The position numbers and the translations under genes are program-made. From an uncultured Clostridia bacterium (GTDB lineage Bacteria > Bacillota > Clostridia > Oscillospirales > CAG-272), in contig CANQPT010000006.1 of NCBI GenBank assembly GCA_947625805.1, positions 1 to 61,808 of the forward strand: a stretch of 61,808 nucleotides of DNA, written 5' to 3'. Numbering within the stretch: the stretch's first letter is position 1; every line of letters starts with the position of its first letter. The notes under the pieces were generated by a model. It saw nothing but the letters and a program-made list of their open reading frames with translations. It was not told the origin of the DNA and did not search any database. Of the stretch, positions 32,253 to 41,206 are shown piece after piece.

Positions 32253-33985
32253 AACAAAAACATCAGATCCGGCGATTTCTGCCGTACTACAAAAAATACA
32301 TGGGCACCATGGTCTTTGACCTGGTGTGTGCCGCCTTTACAACCGTGTGTGAACTGGTACTGCCCATGATTGTGCGCACGGTCACCAACCGGGCTACCTA
32401 CGATATCGCGGCACTGACCGTGCCGTTCATTCTTCGCATGGGCGGACTTTATCTTCTCTTAAGGCTGGTCGACGCGGCGGCCTACTACTACATGGCGTCT
32501 GTGGGTCACATCATGGGTACTAAGATCGAGACGGATATGCGCGCCGACTTGTTCTCCCATTTGCAGACCCTGTCTTTCCGCTATTATGACGACGTCAAGA
32601 TCGGCACGATCATGAGCCGGATTACCAGCGATCTGTTTGACGTGACCGAGTTTGCTCATCACTGCCCGGAGGAGTTTTTCATCGCCTTTGTCAAGATTTT
32701 TATTTCATTCATTATCCTCTGCACGCTGAATATTCCGCTGACCCTGATCGTGTTTGCGGTCATTCCTTTTATGATCGCGGTGCTGATCTTCTTCAATACC
32801 CGTCTGCGGGCCGGCTTCCGGGAACAGCGGGAGAAGCTCGGCATTCTCAACTCCCAGGTCGAGGACAGCCTCTTAGGCATACGGGTGGTCAAGAGTTTTA
32901 CCGCCGAGAAGATCGAGCAAGAAAAATTCGGCGCGGGCAACCGGGAATTTCTCGGCATCAAAAGCCGGGTCTACGGCTACATGGGACAGTTCCAGTCGGC
33001 CAACCGCTTTTTTGAGGGATTTCTCTACATCATCGTGGTGGCAGCGGGTACGCTTTTTTTGATAAACGGGAAGATTAATCCGGGAGATCTGATCGCCTAC
33101 CTCTTGTATGTGACAACGCTGATCGCTTCTATTCGGAAAATCGTCGAATTCGGCGAGCAGTTCCAGCGAGGCATGAGCGGCATCGACCGCTTTTACGAGA
33201 TCATGGACGAGATCCCCGACGTGACCGACGCGCCGGACGCTCGCCCGGTGGGCGAGGTGCGCGGCGAGTTATGCTTTGAGAACGTGAGTTTTGCCTATCA
33301 CGAGGAGGGCGCGAAAGTGCTCTCCGGGCTGAATCTCACGGTCCCTGCCGGGCAGAAGGTCGCGTTGGTCGGCCCCTCCGGCGGCGGAAAGACCACCCTG
33401 TGTTCGCTCATTCCGCGCTTTTACGACATCACCGACGGGCGCATCACCTTGGACGGCGTGGATATACACACCTACACCCTGCGCTCACTGCGTGAGAAGA
33501 TCGGCGTGGTGCAACAGGACGTCTATCTTTTCTCGGGCAGTGTGCGGGAAAATATCGCCTACGGCCGCCCGGGTGCGGACGACGCCGAGATTATCGCCGC
33601 CGCAAAGAACGCAGGCGCACATGAATTTATCACAGAACTGCCCGACGGGTACGACACCTATGTGGGCGAACGGGGGGTCAAACTGTCCGGCGGGCAGAAA
33701 CAGCGCATTTCCATCGCCCGGGTCTTTTTGAAAAACCCGCCTATCCTGATTCTGGATGAAGCGACCAGTGCGCTTGACAACCAAAGCGAGCGCATCGTAC
33801 AGCGCTCTCTTGAAGAACTTTCACGCGGCAGGACCTCGCTGATCGTAGCCCACCGCCTGTCCACAATCCGCTCGGCCGACCGGATTGTCGTGCTTACCGC
33901 CGACGGTATCGCCGAGCAGGGCACACACGCCGAACTGCTTGCCAAAGACGGTATTTATGCCCGCCTGTGGAACAGTGCGCAATAA
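32249..33985 (+). CDS. ABC exporter half-transporter (TMD-NBD)
   Basis: 578 aa. The ATG at 32249 overlaps the rarA stop (ATGA). Six helices in the first 310 residues, then an ATPase domain with Walker A GPSGGGKTT, Q-loop VVQQDVYLFSGSVRENIAYG, signature LSGGQKQRISIAR, Walker B ILILDEATSALD and H-loop IVAHRLSTI. Complete and presumably active, most likely as a homodimer for lipid-like or drug substrates; the substrate cannot be predicted. Confidence 0.93.
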   Translation: MKQKHQIRRFLPYYKKYMGTMVFDLVCAAFTTVCELVLPMIVRTVTNRATYDIAALTVPFILRMGGLYLLLRLVDAAAYYYMASVGHIMGTKIETDMRADLFSHLQTLSFRYYDDVKIGTIMSRITSDLFDVTEFAHHCPEEFFIAFVKIFISFIILCTLNIPLTLIVFAVIPFMIAVLIFFNTRLRAGFREQREKLGILNSQVEDSLLGIRVVKSFTAEKIEQEKFGAGNREFLGIKSRVYGYMGQFQSANRFFEGFLYIIVVAAGTLFLINGKINPGDLIAYLLYVTTLIASIRKIVEFGEQFQRGMSGIDRFYEIMDEIPDVTDAPDARPVGEVRGELCFENVSFAYHEEGAKVLSGLNLTVPAGQKVALVGPSGGGKTTLCSLIPRFYDITDGRITLDGVDIHTYTLRSLREKIGVVQQDVYLFSGSVRENIAYGRPGADDAEIIAAAKNAGAHEFITELPDGYDTYVGERGVKLSGGQKQRISIARVFLKNPPILILDEATSALDNQSERIVQRSLEELSRGRTSLIVAHRLSTIRSADRIVVLTADGIAEQGTHAELLAKDGIYARLWNSAQ

Positions 33986-34045
33986 AAAATACGAATGCCC
34001 TTCCGCCAACTTCGGAACGCGGACGCCAAGTAGTATGCGGAGCAT

Positions 34046-34086
34046 AAAAAAGTTCGGAAAGCATTGCTTTCCGAACTTTTTTTATC
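34046..34086. terminator. bidirectional terminator
   Basis: AGTTCGGAAAGC ATT GCTTTCCGAACT with T-runs on both strands. It serves the exporter on the plus strand and the ABC-2 permease on the minus strand. Confidence 0.85.
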
Positions 34087-35317
34087 AAAAGATCGACTTT
34101 AGTAAGGTGCTCAGTTTGGGGCGGTTGCCGTAGAGCAGGACGCCCACGCGGTAGATCTTTGCGGCCAGCACGCCGACGCCCACGACCGATGCGATCAGGA
34201 TTGCCACAGAAGCTAAGATCTCATACCACGGTACGGCGCTCATGGCGATGCGGGTAAACATTGCCATGGGCGAGGTGAAAGGTACAAACGAGCAGACCCG
34301 CATGAGCGGGGTGTCCACCGTATTTGCGGAAAGGGAAAACATCACAACCAGGAATGCGATGACAAACAGCATGGTGACCGGCATGACCGCAGTGTTGATG
34401 TCCTCGAGTTTGGAGGCTGTGGAGCCGATGGCGCCGTACAAAAACGCATAGATGAAGAATCCCAGCAGGGAGAAGATCAGCATATAGGCAAACAGTTCGG
34501 GCGGCATATCAAAGATCGAGGCGACAATCGCGTTATCTCCCCAATAGCCACGATTGATGGAATAGAAAACCAAGGCAGAACCGAATACCGCGATCAGTTG
34601 AATCAGCCCCGCAATACAGGAGGCGATTACCTTTCCGAACATCATGCCGGTTGGGTCTGTACTGGTAATCAGCACTTCCATCGCCCGGGAACTTTTCTCG
34701 CTTGCCACGTTGGTGGCCACCATTTGTCCGTAGAGCAGAATGACCATGTATAGGGCAAAGATCATAATATAGGTATAAAAATAGTTTTCAAACTGATCCT
34801 TACCCAGACTGACCGTCTGAGAATCGATGGGGCAAGACAGAATCTGTTCGGCCTGCTCGGCCGATAAGCCCAGTTCAAGCATGGTCTGCATCCGATAGGT
34901 GCTTTGCAGAACCTCGTCGGCGATGGTCGTGTTCATATCGTACATGGATAGGTTATCCACAAGATAGGTGTAAGCGGAAAGCGACCGGATCTCAAAGGCA
35001 CATTCTGCCTCTCCCTGCAGGATCTGCTCCCGCAGAGCGTCGGGGTCTGAGTCGGTAGATCGTACGTCATAGTCGGTAAATGCGGAAGAGAATGCCTCAC
35101 ACACGATCGGCGCAAGCTCCTCCTGTTCGGCGCGGATGAGCATGACCGGACGCGGACCGTCATCGACCGTATCTTCCTGATCGAAGAATTCTAAAACACG
35201 CGGGAAAAACATCACGCCGCAAATGAGCAACACAAGAAAGACGGTCACGCCTACAAAGATCTTATTCTTCAAATAATATTTTAACTCAAATTTGAGAATC
35301 GTACAAAACTGTTTCAT
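34085..35317 (-). CDS. ABC-2 type permease (NatB-like)
   Basis: 410 aa, MKQFCTILKFELKYYLKNKIFVG start. One N-terminal helix, a long extracellular domain (AFSSAFTDYDVRSTDSDPD ...), then five helices in the C-terminal half (IMIFALYMVILLYGQMVAT, SEKSSRAMEVLITSTDP). This matches NatB of Na+ export-type transporters. It starts 4 bases inside the end of the ATPase gene (ATGA), so the two are one transporter. Confidence 0.85.
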   Translation of the reverse strand: MKQFCTILKFELKYYLKNKIFVGVTVFLVLLICGVMFFPRVLEFFDQEDTVDDGPRPVMLIRAEQEELAPIVCEAFSSAFTDYDVRSTDSDPDALREQILQGEAECAFEIRSLSAYTYLVDNLSMYDMNTTIADEVLQSTYRMQTMLELGLSAEQAEQILSCPIDSQTVSLGKDQFENYFYTYIMIFALYMVILLYGQMVATNVASEKSSRAMEVLITSTDPTGMMFGKVIASCIAGLIQLIAVFGSALVFYSINRGYWGDNAIVASIFDMPPELFAYMLIFSLLGFFIYAFLYGAIGSTASKLEDINTAVMPVTMLFVIAFLVVMFSLSANTVDTPLMRVCSFVPFTSPMAMFTRIAMSAVPWYEILASVAILIASVVGVGVLAAKIYRVGVLLYGNRPKLSTLLKSIF

Positions 35318-36204
35318 GCTTTACCTCCCGCGTATTCAACGAAAATATCGCTCAGCGACGGCTCGAACACCTTGATCTCGTCGATATCGTACGCTCCGGT
35401 GAGCTGCTGCATGGTCGCCTGCTTGCCGACGCCTTCGGAAAGACGGATTAACAGCGAGCCGTCCTCCATGACCGTGCAGGCGTCGCCGTATTTCTCGCGG
35501 ATAGGCTCTGCCTGCTCGGTGCGCACTACCAGCCGGTTGCGGCGGGAGTCGCGCTTAATCTGCCGCAGGTTTCCCTGCAGGGCGATTTCTCCGGCGTTCA
35601 GAATGGCAATATCGTCGCAAAATTCTTCGATATAATTCATCTGATGACTGGAGAACAGCACGATCTTGCCCCGTGCGATCTCCTCTTTGACCACGTCCTT
35701 GAGCAGCATGGCATTGACCGGGTCAAGGCCGGAAAATGGCTCGTCGAGAATAATGATATGCGGGTCGTGCGCAAGGGCGGTCACCAACTGGATTTTCTGC
35801 TGATTGCCCTTGGAGAGGGTGTCGAGACGCTTGTTCCGGTATTCGGTCATGCCTAAGCGCTCAAGCCACCGATCGACCGCGTGTCCTGCGTCTTTGCGGC
35901 GCATACCCTTGAGTTCGGCGAAGTAGGTGAGTTGATCGAAAATGATCTTCTTGGGGTACAGTCCCCGTTCTTCAGGCAGATAGCCGATCTGTATCTTTTT
36001 GTGGTCGATGGGTGCGCCGTCTATGCGGATTTCTCCTTTGTCCGCCGGGAATACACCCATCAGAATGCGGATGGTGGTGGTTTTTCCGGCGCCGTTCCGG
36101 CCGAGAAGCCCGAATGCCTTTCCGCTTTCGGCACGCAGGGAAACGCCTTTCAACACAGGATGATCTCCGAAAGATTTTTCGATACCGTCGAGAGTCAGTA
36201 ACAT
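35314..36204 (-). CDS. ABC transporter ATPase (NatA-like)
   Basis: 296 aa. Walker A GLLGRNGAGKTTTIR, signature LSKGNQQKIQLV, Walker B IIILDEPFSGLDPVN, H-loop LFSSHQM. The extension after residue 215 (RRNRLVVRTEQAEPIRE) is typical of NatA-type ATPases. Partner of the permease at 34085. Promoter at 36233. Confidence 0.92.
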   Translation of the reverse strand: MLLTLDGIEKSFGDHPVLKGVSLRAESGKAFGLLGRNGAGKTTTIRILMGVFPADKGEIRIDGAPIDHKKIQIGYLPEERGLYPKKIIFDQLTYFAELKGMRRKDAGHAVDRWLERLGMTEYRNKRLDTLSKGNQQKIQLVTALAHDPHIIILDEPFSGLDPVNAMLLKDVVKEEIARGKIVLFSSHQMNYIEEFCDDIAILNAGEIALQGNLRQIKRDSRRNRLVVRTEQAEPIREKYGDACTVMEDGSLLIRLSEGVGKQATMQQLTGAYDIDEIKVFEPSLSDIFVEYAGGKA

Positions 36205-36232
36205 TTTTCCTCCTAACGAACAGATTTATTTC

Positions 36233-36261
36233 ATTATATCATGCCGCGCTTGGTAAGTCAA
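36233..36261 (-). promoter_or_regulatory. promoter of the NatAB-like operon
   Basis: Minus strand TTGACT (36256-36261), 17-base spacer, TATAAT (36233-36238), followed by TAGGAGG and the ATPase start. Confidence 0.8.
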
Positions 36262-36344
36262 TGTAAATCGGTTTTTGCAAAACAAAAAAGCCTCAACCGA
36301 CAATTTTTATAAGGTTATTGTTCAAGTCAATCTTTTGAAGGGCA

Positions 36345-36459
36345 TTCGGAGAGTATCCGCCTGAGTCGCCCACAGGCGGCTCAGGCGGCAAAAGCGGGAA
36401 ACACGAAAGACGGCGGCGGGCATTCCCCGAAAAACACGTTGTACCCTGACTACATTGCC
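36345..36459. repeat. dispersed repeat, partial copy A
   Basis: The right end GGCGGGCATTCCCCGAAAAA then C-A-CGTTGTACCCTGAC, TACATTGCC matches the right end of the complete copy at 46326-46596. It has its own 11-bp hairpin (CCTGAGTCGCC CACA GGCGGCTCAGG). It touches the stop codon of copA. Confidence 0.65.
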
Positions 36460-36659
36460 TACACGACCTTGTAGCCCTCGGCCTCTACGGCCGACCTGAG
36501 CAGATCGTCCGACAGATCCGCCGTGAGGGTGACGGTCGCGGTACCGCTCTCGTGACTGACGGCCGCCTCGCTCACGCCGTCCAGCGCCTCCAGAGCCTTT
36601 TTCACTCTGGCCTCACAGTGTGCACACATCATGCCTTCAATATGCAGTGTCTTTTCCAT
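36459..36659 (-). CDS. copZ: possible internal translation product: CopZ-like copper chaperone (66 aa)
   Basis: In-frame start inside copA: AAGGAG, 9 bases, ATG encoding MEKTLHIEGMMCAHCEARVK. The product would be a free HMA-domain copper chaperone. The ribosome-binding site looks as good as that of ordinary genes and the linker in front of it encodes no conserved domain. This suggests two products from one gene, like E. coli CopA(Z), but by internal initiation rather than frameshifting. Confidence 0.5.
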   Translation of the reverse strand: MEKTLHIEGMMCAHCEARVKKALEALDGVSEAAVSHESGTATVTLTADLSDDLLRSAVEAEGYKVV

Positions 36660-38960
36660 GGTTCTCTTCTCCTTTGTCGGTTTTTGTTTGATTTTTCTGT
36701 CGTGGGCGGTATTATGCAACCGGAAAAAGTTCAGCCGCAGGGCGTTGGTCACCACGCAGAAGCTGGACAGGCTCATGGCCGCCGCCGCGAACATGGGATT
36801 CAGTTTCCAGCCTAGCGCGGCGATCAGCGCGCCCGCCGCGATCGGTATTCCGATCACATTGTATAAAAATGCCCAAAACAGGTTCTCTTTGATATTGCGC
36901 AGGGTCGCGCGGGAGAGGCGAATGGCCGCCGGCACGTCCGTCAGGCGGCTGTGCATGAGCACCACGTCCGCCGCGTCAATGGCGACGTCGGTCCCCGCGC
37001 CAATGGCAATGCCGACGTCCGCGCGGGTGAGTGCGGGGGCATCGTTGATGCCGTCGCCCACCATGGCGACCTTGCCCTCCTGCATGAGCGAGCGGATCAC
37101 GCTCTCCTTGCCGTCGGGCAGCACGTCGGCAATCACCTGGTCCACACCCGCCTGCGCGCCGACCGCATCTGCGGTCTTGCGGTTATCTCCGGTCAGCATA
37201 ACCACACGCAGTCCCATCGCGTGTAACTGCGCGATGGCCGCGGGGCTGTCCTCGCGGACGGTGTCCGCCACAGCGATCAGACCGAGCAGTCCTCCGCCGC
37301 AGGCAAAGAAGAGCGGCGTTTTGCCGGCGTCGGCAAGCGCCTCCGCCCGTGTGCGCATGGAATCCGACAGCGCGAACTGCCCGGAAATATATTTCATACT
37401 GCCGCCCGCAATCTTTTTGCCGTCTAAAACCGCACGCAGACCGTTGCCGGGCAGCGCCTCGAAATCGGTGACTTCCGGCGCTTCCGTTCCCTGTTCTTGC
37501 GCGTAAGCGACAATCGCGCCTGCCAGCGGGTGCTCGCTTTTGCGTTCGATGGCATACGCCGTGCGCAAGAGCATATGCTCGTCCGCGCCCTCGGCCGGGA
37601 TCAGATCGGTTACGCGGGGGGTGCCGGAAGTGACCGTACCGGTCTTGTCGAGCACGACAATCTGCACTCTGCCCGCCTGCTCAAGGGAGGCGGCGGTCTT
37701 GAACAAAATGCCGTTTTTGGCGCCCACGCCGTTTCCGACCATGATGGCCACGGGGGTAGCCAGCCCCAACGCGCAGGGACAACTGATGACCAGCACGGAA
37801 ATACCGCGCGCAAGCGCAAAGCCGACCCCCGCTCCGACAAACAGCCAGATGACCGTGGTCAGCGCCGCGATGGCCATGACGGCGGGCACAAAAATGCCGG
37901 ACACACGGTCGGCGATCTTGGCGATGGGCGCTTTGGTGGCCGCCGCCTCGCTGACCATGCGAATGATCTGCGCAAGGGCGGTGTCCTCGCCTACCCGGGT
38001 GGCCTCACACTTGAGAAAGCCGGATGCGTTGAGGGTGGCGGCGTGTACCTCGTCCCCTGCGATCTTATCCACAGGCACGCTTTCGCCGGTTAAAGCCGAC
38101 TCGTTGACCGCGCTCGAACCTTCCAGCACCACGCCGTCCGCCGGGATATTCTCCCCGGGTTTCACTAAGAAAACGTCTGCCCGGCGCACTTTGGCCGCAT
38201 CCACGGTCAATTCCTTGCCGTCCCGCAACACAGTCGCGGTCTTGGGAGTTAAACGCATCAGTGAGCGCAGCGCGTCGGTGGTCTTGCCTTTGGAACGTGC
38301 CTCCAGCGTCTTGCCCACGGTGATCAGGGTGAGAATGGTGGCCGCAGACTCGAAATAAAACTCGTCCATATAGTGCATGACCGCCTGCATATCGCCTGCG
38401 GCCTGCGCGCCGGTCATGGCGAACAGGGCATACACGCTGTAGACAAACGCGGCGGACGCGCCCAGCGCGACCAGCGTGTCCATATTGGGCGCACGGTGGG
38501 CAAGCGCCTTAAATCCGCTGATAAAAAAGCGTTGGTTCATGACCATGACTGCCACGGTCAGCAATAGTTGTGCAATGCCCATGGCAAGGTGATTGCCCGC
38601 CATAAATGCAGGCAGCGGCCAGCCCCACATCATATGTCCCATGGACAGGTACATAAGCGCGATCCAAAAGACCAGCGAAGCGATCAGCCGTCGGAGCAGA
38701 CGGGGCGTTTCGGTGTCTTCCAACAGGGCCTCGTTCTTGGTTGGAGCGGTATTCCGTTGGTCCCCCATACGGGACGCGCCGTACCCTGCCGCTTTGACCG
38801 CAGCGATAATCTCACCCTCGGGGGCAGTACCCTCCACGCCCATGGTGTTGGTCAGCAGACTGACCGAGCAGGCGCTTACGCCGGGGAGAGTCGATACCGC
38901 CTTTTCCACCCGGGCGCTGCAAGCAGCACAACTCATTCCGGTCACACGATACTGTTCCAT
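36459..38960 (-). CDS. copA: copper-exporting P1B-ATPase fused to a CopZ-like domain
   Basis: 833 aa. N-terminal heavy-metal domain (GMSCAACSARVEKAV), eight membrane helices, CPC motif in VLVISCPCALGLATPV, phosphorylation site DKTGTVTSG, HP motif EHPLAGAI, hinge GDGINDAPALTRADVGIAIG. All are needed for Cu(I) transport. After residue 765 comes a linker (NTAHDRKIKQKPTKEKRT) and a second metal-binding domain MEKTLHIEGMMCAHCEARVKK, which is a CopZ chaperone fused to the C-terminus. An AAGGAG stands 9 bases before that inner ATG. Operon with csoR. Confidence 0.95.
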   Translation of the reverse strand: MEQYRVTGMSCAACSARVEKAVSTLPGVSACSVSLLTNTMGVEGTAPEGEIIAAVKAAGYGASRMGDQRNTAPTKNEALLEDTETPRLLRRLIASLVFWIALMYLSMGHMMWGWPLPAFMAGNHLAMGIAQLLLTVAVMVMNQRFFISGFKALAHRAPNMDTLVALGASAAFVYSVYALFAMTGAQAAGDMQAVMHYMDEFYFESAATILTLITVGKTLEARSKGKTTDALRSLMRLTPKTATVLRDGKELTVDAAKVRRADVFLVKPGENIPADGVVLEGSSAVNESALTGESVPVDKIAGDEVHAATLNASGFLKCEATRVGEDTALAQIIRMVSEAAATKAPIAKIADRVSGIFVPAVMAIAALTTVIWLFVGAGVGFALARGISVLVISCPCALGLATPVAIMVGNGVGAKNGILFKTAASLEQAGRVQIVVLDKTGTVTSGTPRVTDLIPAEGADEHMLLRTAYAIERKSEHPLAGAIVAYAQEQGTEAPEVTDFEALPGNGLRAVLDGKKIAGGSMKYISGQFALSDSMRTRAEALADAGKTPLFFACGGGLLGLIAVADTVREDSPAAIAQLHAMGLRVVMLTGDNRKTADAVGAQAGVDQVIADVLPDGKESVIRSLMQEGKVAMVGDGINDAPALTRADVGIAIGAGTDVAIDAADVVLMHSRLTDVPAAIRLSRATLRNIKENLFWAFLYNVIGIPIAAGALIAALGWKLNPMFAAAAMSLSSFCVVTNALRLNFFRLHNTAHDRKIKQKPTKEKRTMEKTLHIEGMMCAHCEARVKKALEALDGVSEAAVSHESGTATVTLTADLSDDLLRSAVEAEGYKVV

Positions 38961-38969
38961 GCGCGCCTC

Positions 38970-39269
38970 CTATTTCATCAATTTTTGCAGGGTTTCGATC
39001 AATTCGTCGATCGTCTCATCTTTGCCCTCGCGGATATCGCGGGCGACGCAGGTTTTGATATGGCAGGCGAGCAGTTCACGGTTGAAAGCGGCCAGCGCGG
39101 CACAGGCCGCGGCGGTCTGTACGAGAATATCCGTGCAATATGCGTCCTTCTCCACCATACCGCGCACACCGCGAATCTGTCCCTCAATGCGGTTCAGTCG
39201 GTTGATCAGCGCCTTGTATTCTTCTTCCGTGCGCTCCCGTTTTTTGCCGGAGCAACAGTATGCTTCCAT
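38970..39269 (-). CDS. csoR: copper-sensing repressor CsoR
   Basis: 99 aa, DUF156 family. NRLNRIEGQIRGVRGMVEKDAYCTDILVQ has the first Cys ligand, and ACHIKTCV gives His and Cys, completing the C-H-C copper site. It blocks transcription when copper is low. The ATG lies after AAGGG. copA begins 9 bases after its stop; a CsoR-type palindrome lies upstream, so the operon should be autoregulated. Confidence 0.94.
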   Translation of the reverse strand: MEAYCCSGKKRERTEEEYKALINRLNRIEGQIRGVRGMVEKDAYCTDILVQTAAACAALAAFNRELLACHIKTCVARDIREGKDETIDELIETLQKLMK

Positions 39270-39292
39270 CTTGATCTTACCCTTCTTTCAGT

Positions 39293-39342
39293 ATACCCCC
39301 TAGGGGTATCTTTATACTATCACATTGCAAAAATTTTGTCAA
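39293..39342 (-). promoter_or_regulatory. csoR-copA promoter with CsoR operator
   Basis: Minus strand TTGACA (39337-39342), 17-base spacer, TAGTAT (39314-39319). Just after the -10 lies the pseudo-palindrome ATACCCC CTA GGGGTAT (39293-39309), the GC-centred type bound by CsoR. Confidence 0.88.
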
Positions 39343-39357
39343 GAGTTTTGATTAAAA

Positions 39358-39386
39358 AAACGGTGCGGCTGTAAAAGCCGCACCGT
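39358..39386 (-). terminator. hairpin terminator upstream of csoR promoter
   Basis: Minus strand ACGGTGCGGCT TTTAC AGCCGCACCGT TTTTTTT. Isolates the csoR operon from the upstream transport operon. Confidence 0.75.
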
Positions 39387-39399
39387 CAAAGCGTTTTTG

Positions 39400-39549
39400 T
39401 CACCCGAGCTTTCGCCGTCGGTAGAAGAGAACCGAAAGATACCACGAGAGAGCATACAGGGCCGGATGACGTACTTGGAGCTGACCGACGCGGCATGGGA
39501 ATCCGTCGGCGCGCCGTCAGGGGCGCATTGGCACCCTGACTATATTGCC
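39400..39549. repeat. dispersed repeat, partial copy B
   Basis: CGCCGTCAGGGGCGCATTG, then CACCCTGACTATATTGCC matches the left end of the copy at 46326 in reverse complement. It lies between the csoR region and the transporter terminator, without a gene. Same family as copies at 36345 and 46326. Confidence 0.65.
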
Positions 39550-39555
39550 TGAACA

Positions 39556-39587
39556 CACAAAAACTCCCGATCGGGAGTTTTTGTGTG
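39556..39587. terminator. bidirectional terminator after NCS1 transporter
   Basis: AAAAACTCCCGATCGGGAGTTTTT is a perfect 12-bp palindromic hairpin with T-runs on either strand. It is 4 bases from the transporter stop. Confidence 0.85.
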
Positions 39588-39590
39588 AAT

Positions 39591-41021
39591 TCAGATTATC
39601 TCGAGGTCGTCTCTGTCCCGCAGCATATATTTGCGCAGAGGAGTCAGACTTGCGATCCAGTAGAGCAATCCGCCCAGGACAGCCGTCGTACCGCTGCCCG
39701 TCAGGATCAGGAACACGCCGCTCTTGATCGCGCCGGTCAGGGGATTATAGACAAACAGAATACTCACCACAAAGGAAATGACCAGACAGCCGAGGCCGAC
39801 CAGGTTAAAGCCGTTCGTAAACTTGTATGCGTCATGCCCTTTCATGTAGTAGACGCTCTTGAGCGACAGTTTGCGCTTTTTGACGATCAGATAGTCGACC
39901 ACGGTCATGCCGATGATCGGCCCCTGGATAAACGCGGCAAGTGAGATGAAGGCCTGGAAGTTTGCGGTCACCCATCCGGTCATGGTCAGCAAGCTGACAT
40001 AGACCATCGCGATCAGCACCAGCACGCGGTAGCTGATCTTGGGAAGTCCGCTCTTGACGATCATGCAGTTGACATACGAGCCAAAGCCCTGTGTGCCGAT
40101 ATTTGCAAACGCGACCATCAGCAGGCTGAGCAGTGCGAAGACCGGACCGCCGAGGGTAGCGAGCATGACGGTCGGATCGCTCTCGTACACGCCTGTCTTG
40201 ACAAACATGGCAAGAGCCATGATGCCGCCGGCCGCTACAAAGAAAGGTGCGACGATGCCGTAGGCGAGGGTGGTACCCCAATACCCCTTGCGCTCGGTGC
40301 GGCAAAGACGGGGCATGACAATCGCTTGGGTCGACCAGGAGAAAGCAAAGGCGACGTTCGCTTCGGCGGAAACCATAAAGTTGGTCAGTTTGCCGCCCTC
40401 TGCGTTCGGCTTGACTGCAATAATATCGGTAAGCGGCACGGCGGTCACGCAAAGGATCACGACGATTACGCCCACCACAAGCAGTGCACTCACTAAGATA
40501 CGGCTGGTCCATTTGATGACCGTGGGTCCTCCCAGGGCAATCAGCGTACCGATGATGACGCATGCCACACCGAACGCCGGCTTCCAGAAAGCTCCGCTCA
40601 GCTCAACCCCGAAATACCCGAACAGGTTGATCATGGACGAGCCGAACAACTCGGCGTTGACCACGTACCAACCGAAGTTGGCAAGCGAAATGACGGTCGC
40701 AAAGATCGCAACCCCCTTGATGCCCAACACCGAACGCAGCCAGACCCAAAGATCGATACCGTACCGGACCCCGAAAAACACCGGGATACATTCGATCAGG
40801 ATCCATAGGATGTTGAAACAGAAGATATTGATCAGCATCTGCCGGAAGGACAGCATTTCCGCAATCACGGCGCCCTGGGTATAGCACCACGTGGCGATGG
40901 CAAATCCGCTGGTGGAAAGGAACAGATCCCAGAAATTATACTGTCTGTCGCGGTTGAGCATGGGCACAACGCCGGTGACGGTTTCCTGCGTGATGTAATC
41001 CGCGTGATTCAAGTTGCTCAT
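39591..41021 (-). CDS. NCS1-type nucleobase/cation symporter-like permease
   Basis: 476 aa, about 12 helices. The N-terminal RDRQYNFWDLFLSTSGFAIATWCYTQGAV is typical of NCS1 (CodB/PucI) transporters. The substrate is normally a nucleobase or hydantoin, but here the operon also encodes a LicC-LicA-like fusion, so a quaternary amine such as choline is possible. ATGA overlap with the 62-aa gene upstream. Confidence 0.82.
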   Translation of the reverse strand: MSNLNHADYITQETVTGVVPMLNRDRQYNFWDLFLSTSGFAIATWCYTQGAVIAEMLSFRQMLINIFCFNILWILIECIPVFFGVRYGIDLWVWLRSVLGIKGVAIFATVISLANFGWYVVNAELFGSSMINLFGYFGVELSGAFWKPAFGVACVIIGTLIALGGPTVIKWTSRILVSALLVVGVIVVILCVTAVPLTDIIAVKPNAEGGKLTNFMVSAEANVAFAFSWSTQAIVMPRLCRTERKGYWGTTLAYGIVAPFFVAAGGIMALAMFVKTGVYESDPTVMLATLGGPVFALLSLLMVAFANIGTQGFGSYVNCMIVKSGLPKISYRVLVLIAMVYVSLLTMTGWVTANFQAFISLAAFIQGPIIGMTVVDYLIVKKRKLSLKSVYYMKGHDAYKFTNGFNLVGLGCLVISFVVSILFVYNPLTGAIKSGVFLILTGSGTTAVLGGLLYWIASLTPLRKYMLRDRDDLEII

Positions 41022-41206
41022 GCGATCACCCCCGTCATACAGCCGATAATCAGCAGAAGGCAGACGGCGACCGCCGCGACAATGGCGATCACGTCACCTT
41101 TTCCCGCTTTCTGCGGCCATTCGTAGCTCGATTCTTCCATGATCTGAAGACGGCGTTCCGTTTCCTGGTCAATGAGAGAGCCGATGTCCACTTTTTCTTT
41201 TTCCAT
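41018..41206 (-). CDS. small single-pass membrane protein (62 aa)
   Basis: Acidic N-terminus (MEKEKVDIGSLIDQETERRLQ) and one C-terminal helix (VIAIVAAVAVCLLLIIGCM). It overlaps both flanking genes (TAATG and ATGA), the arrangement of a small auxiliary subunit of the transporter. No homology recognised. Confidence 0.72.
   Translation of the reverse strand: MEKEKVDIGSLIDQETERRLQIMEESSYEWPQKAGKGDVIAIVAAVAVCLLLIIGCMTGVIA

Noticed and set aside
36631-38358. Several long plus-strand ORFs opposite copA (for example 37497-38093 and 37540-38358)
   Set aside because: Antisense shadows of a clear CopA frame; low-complexity, no start signals.
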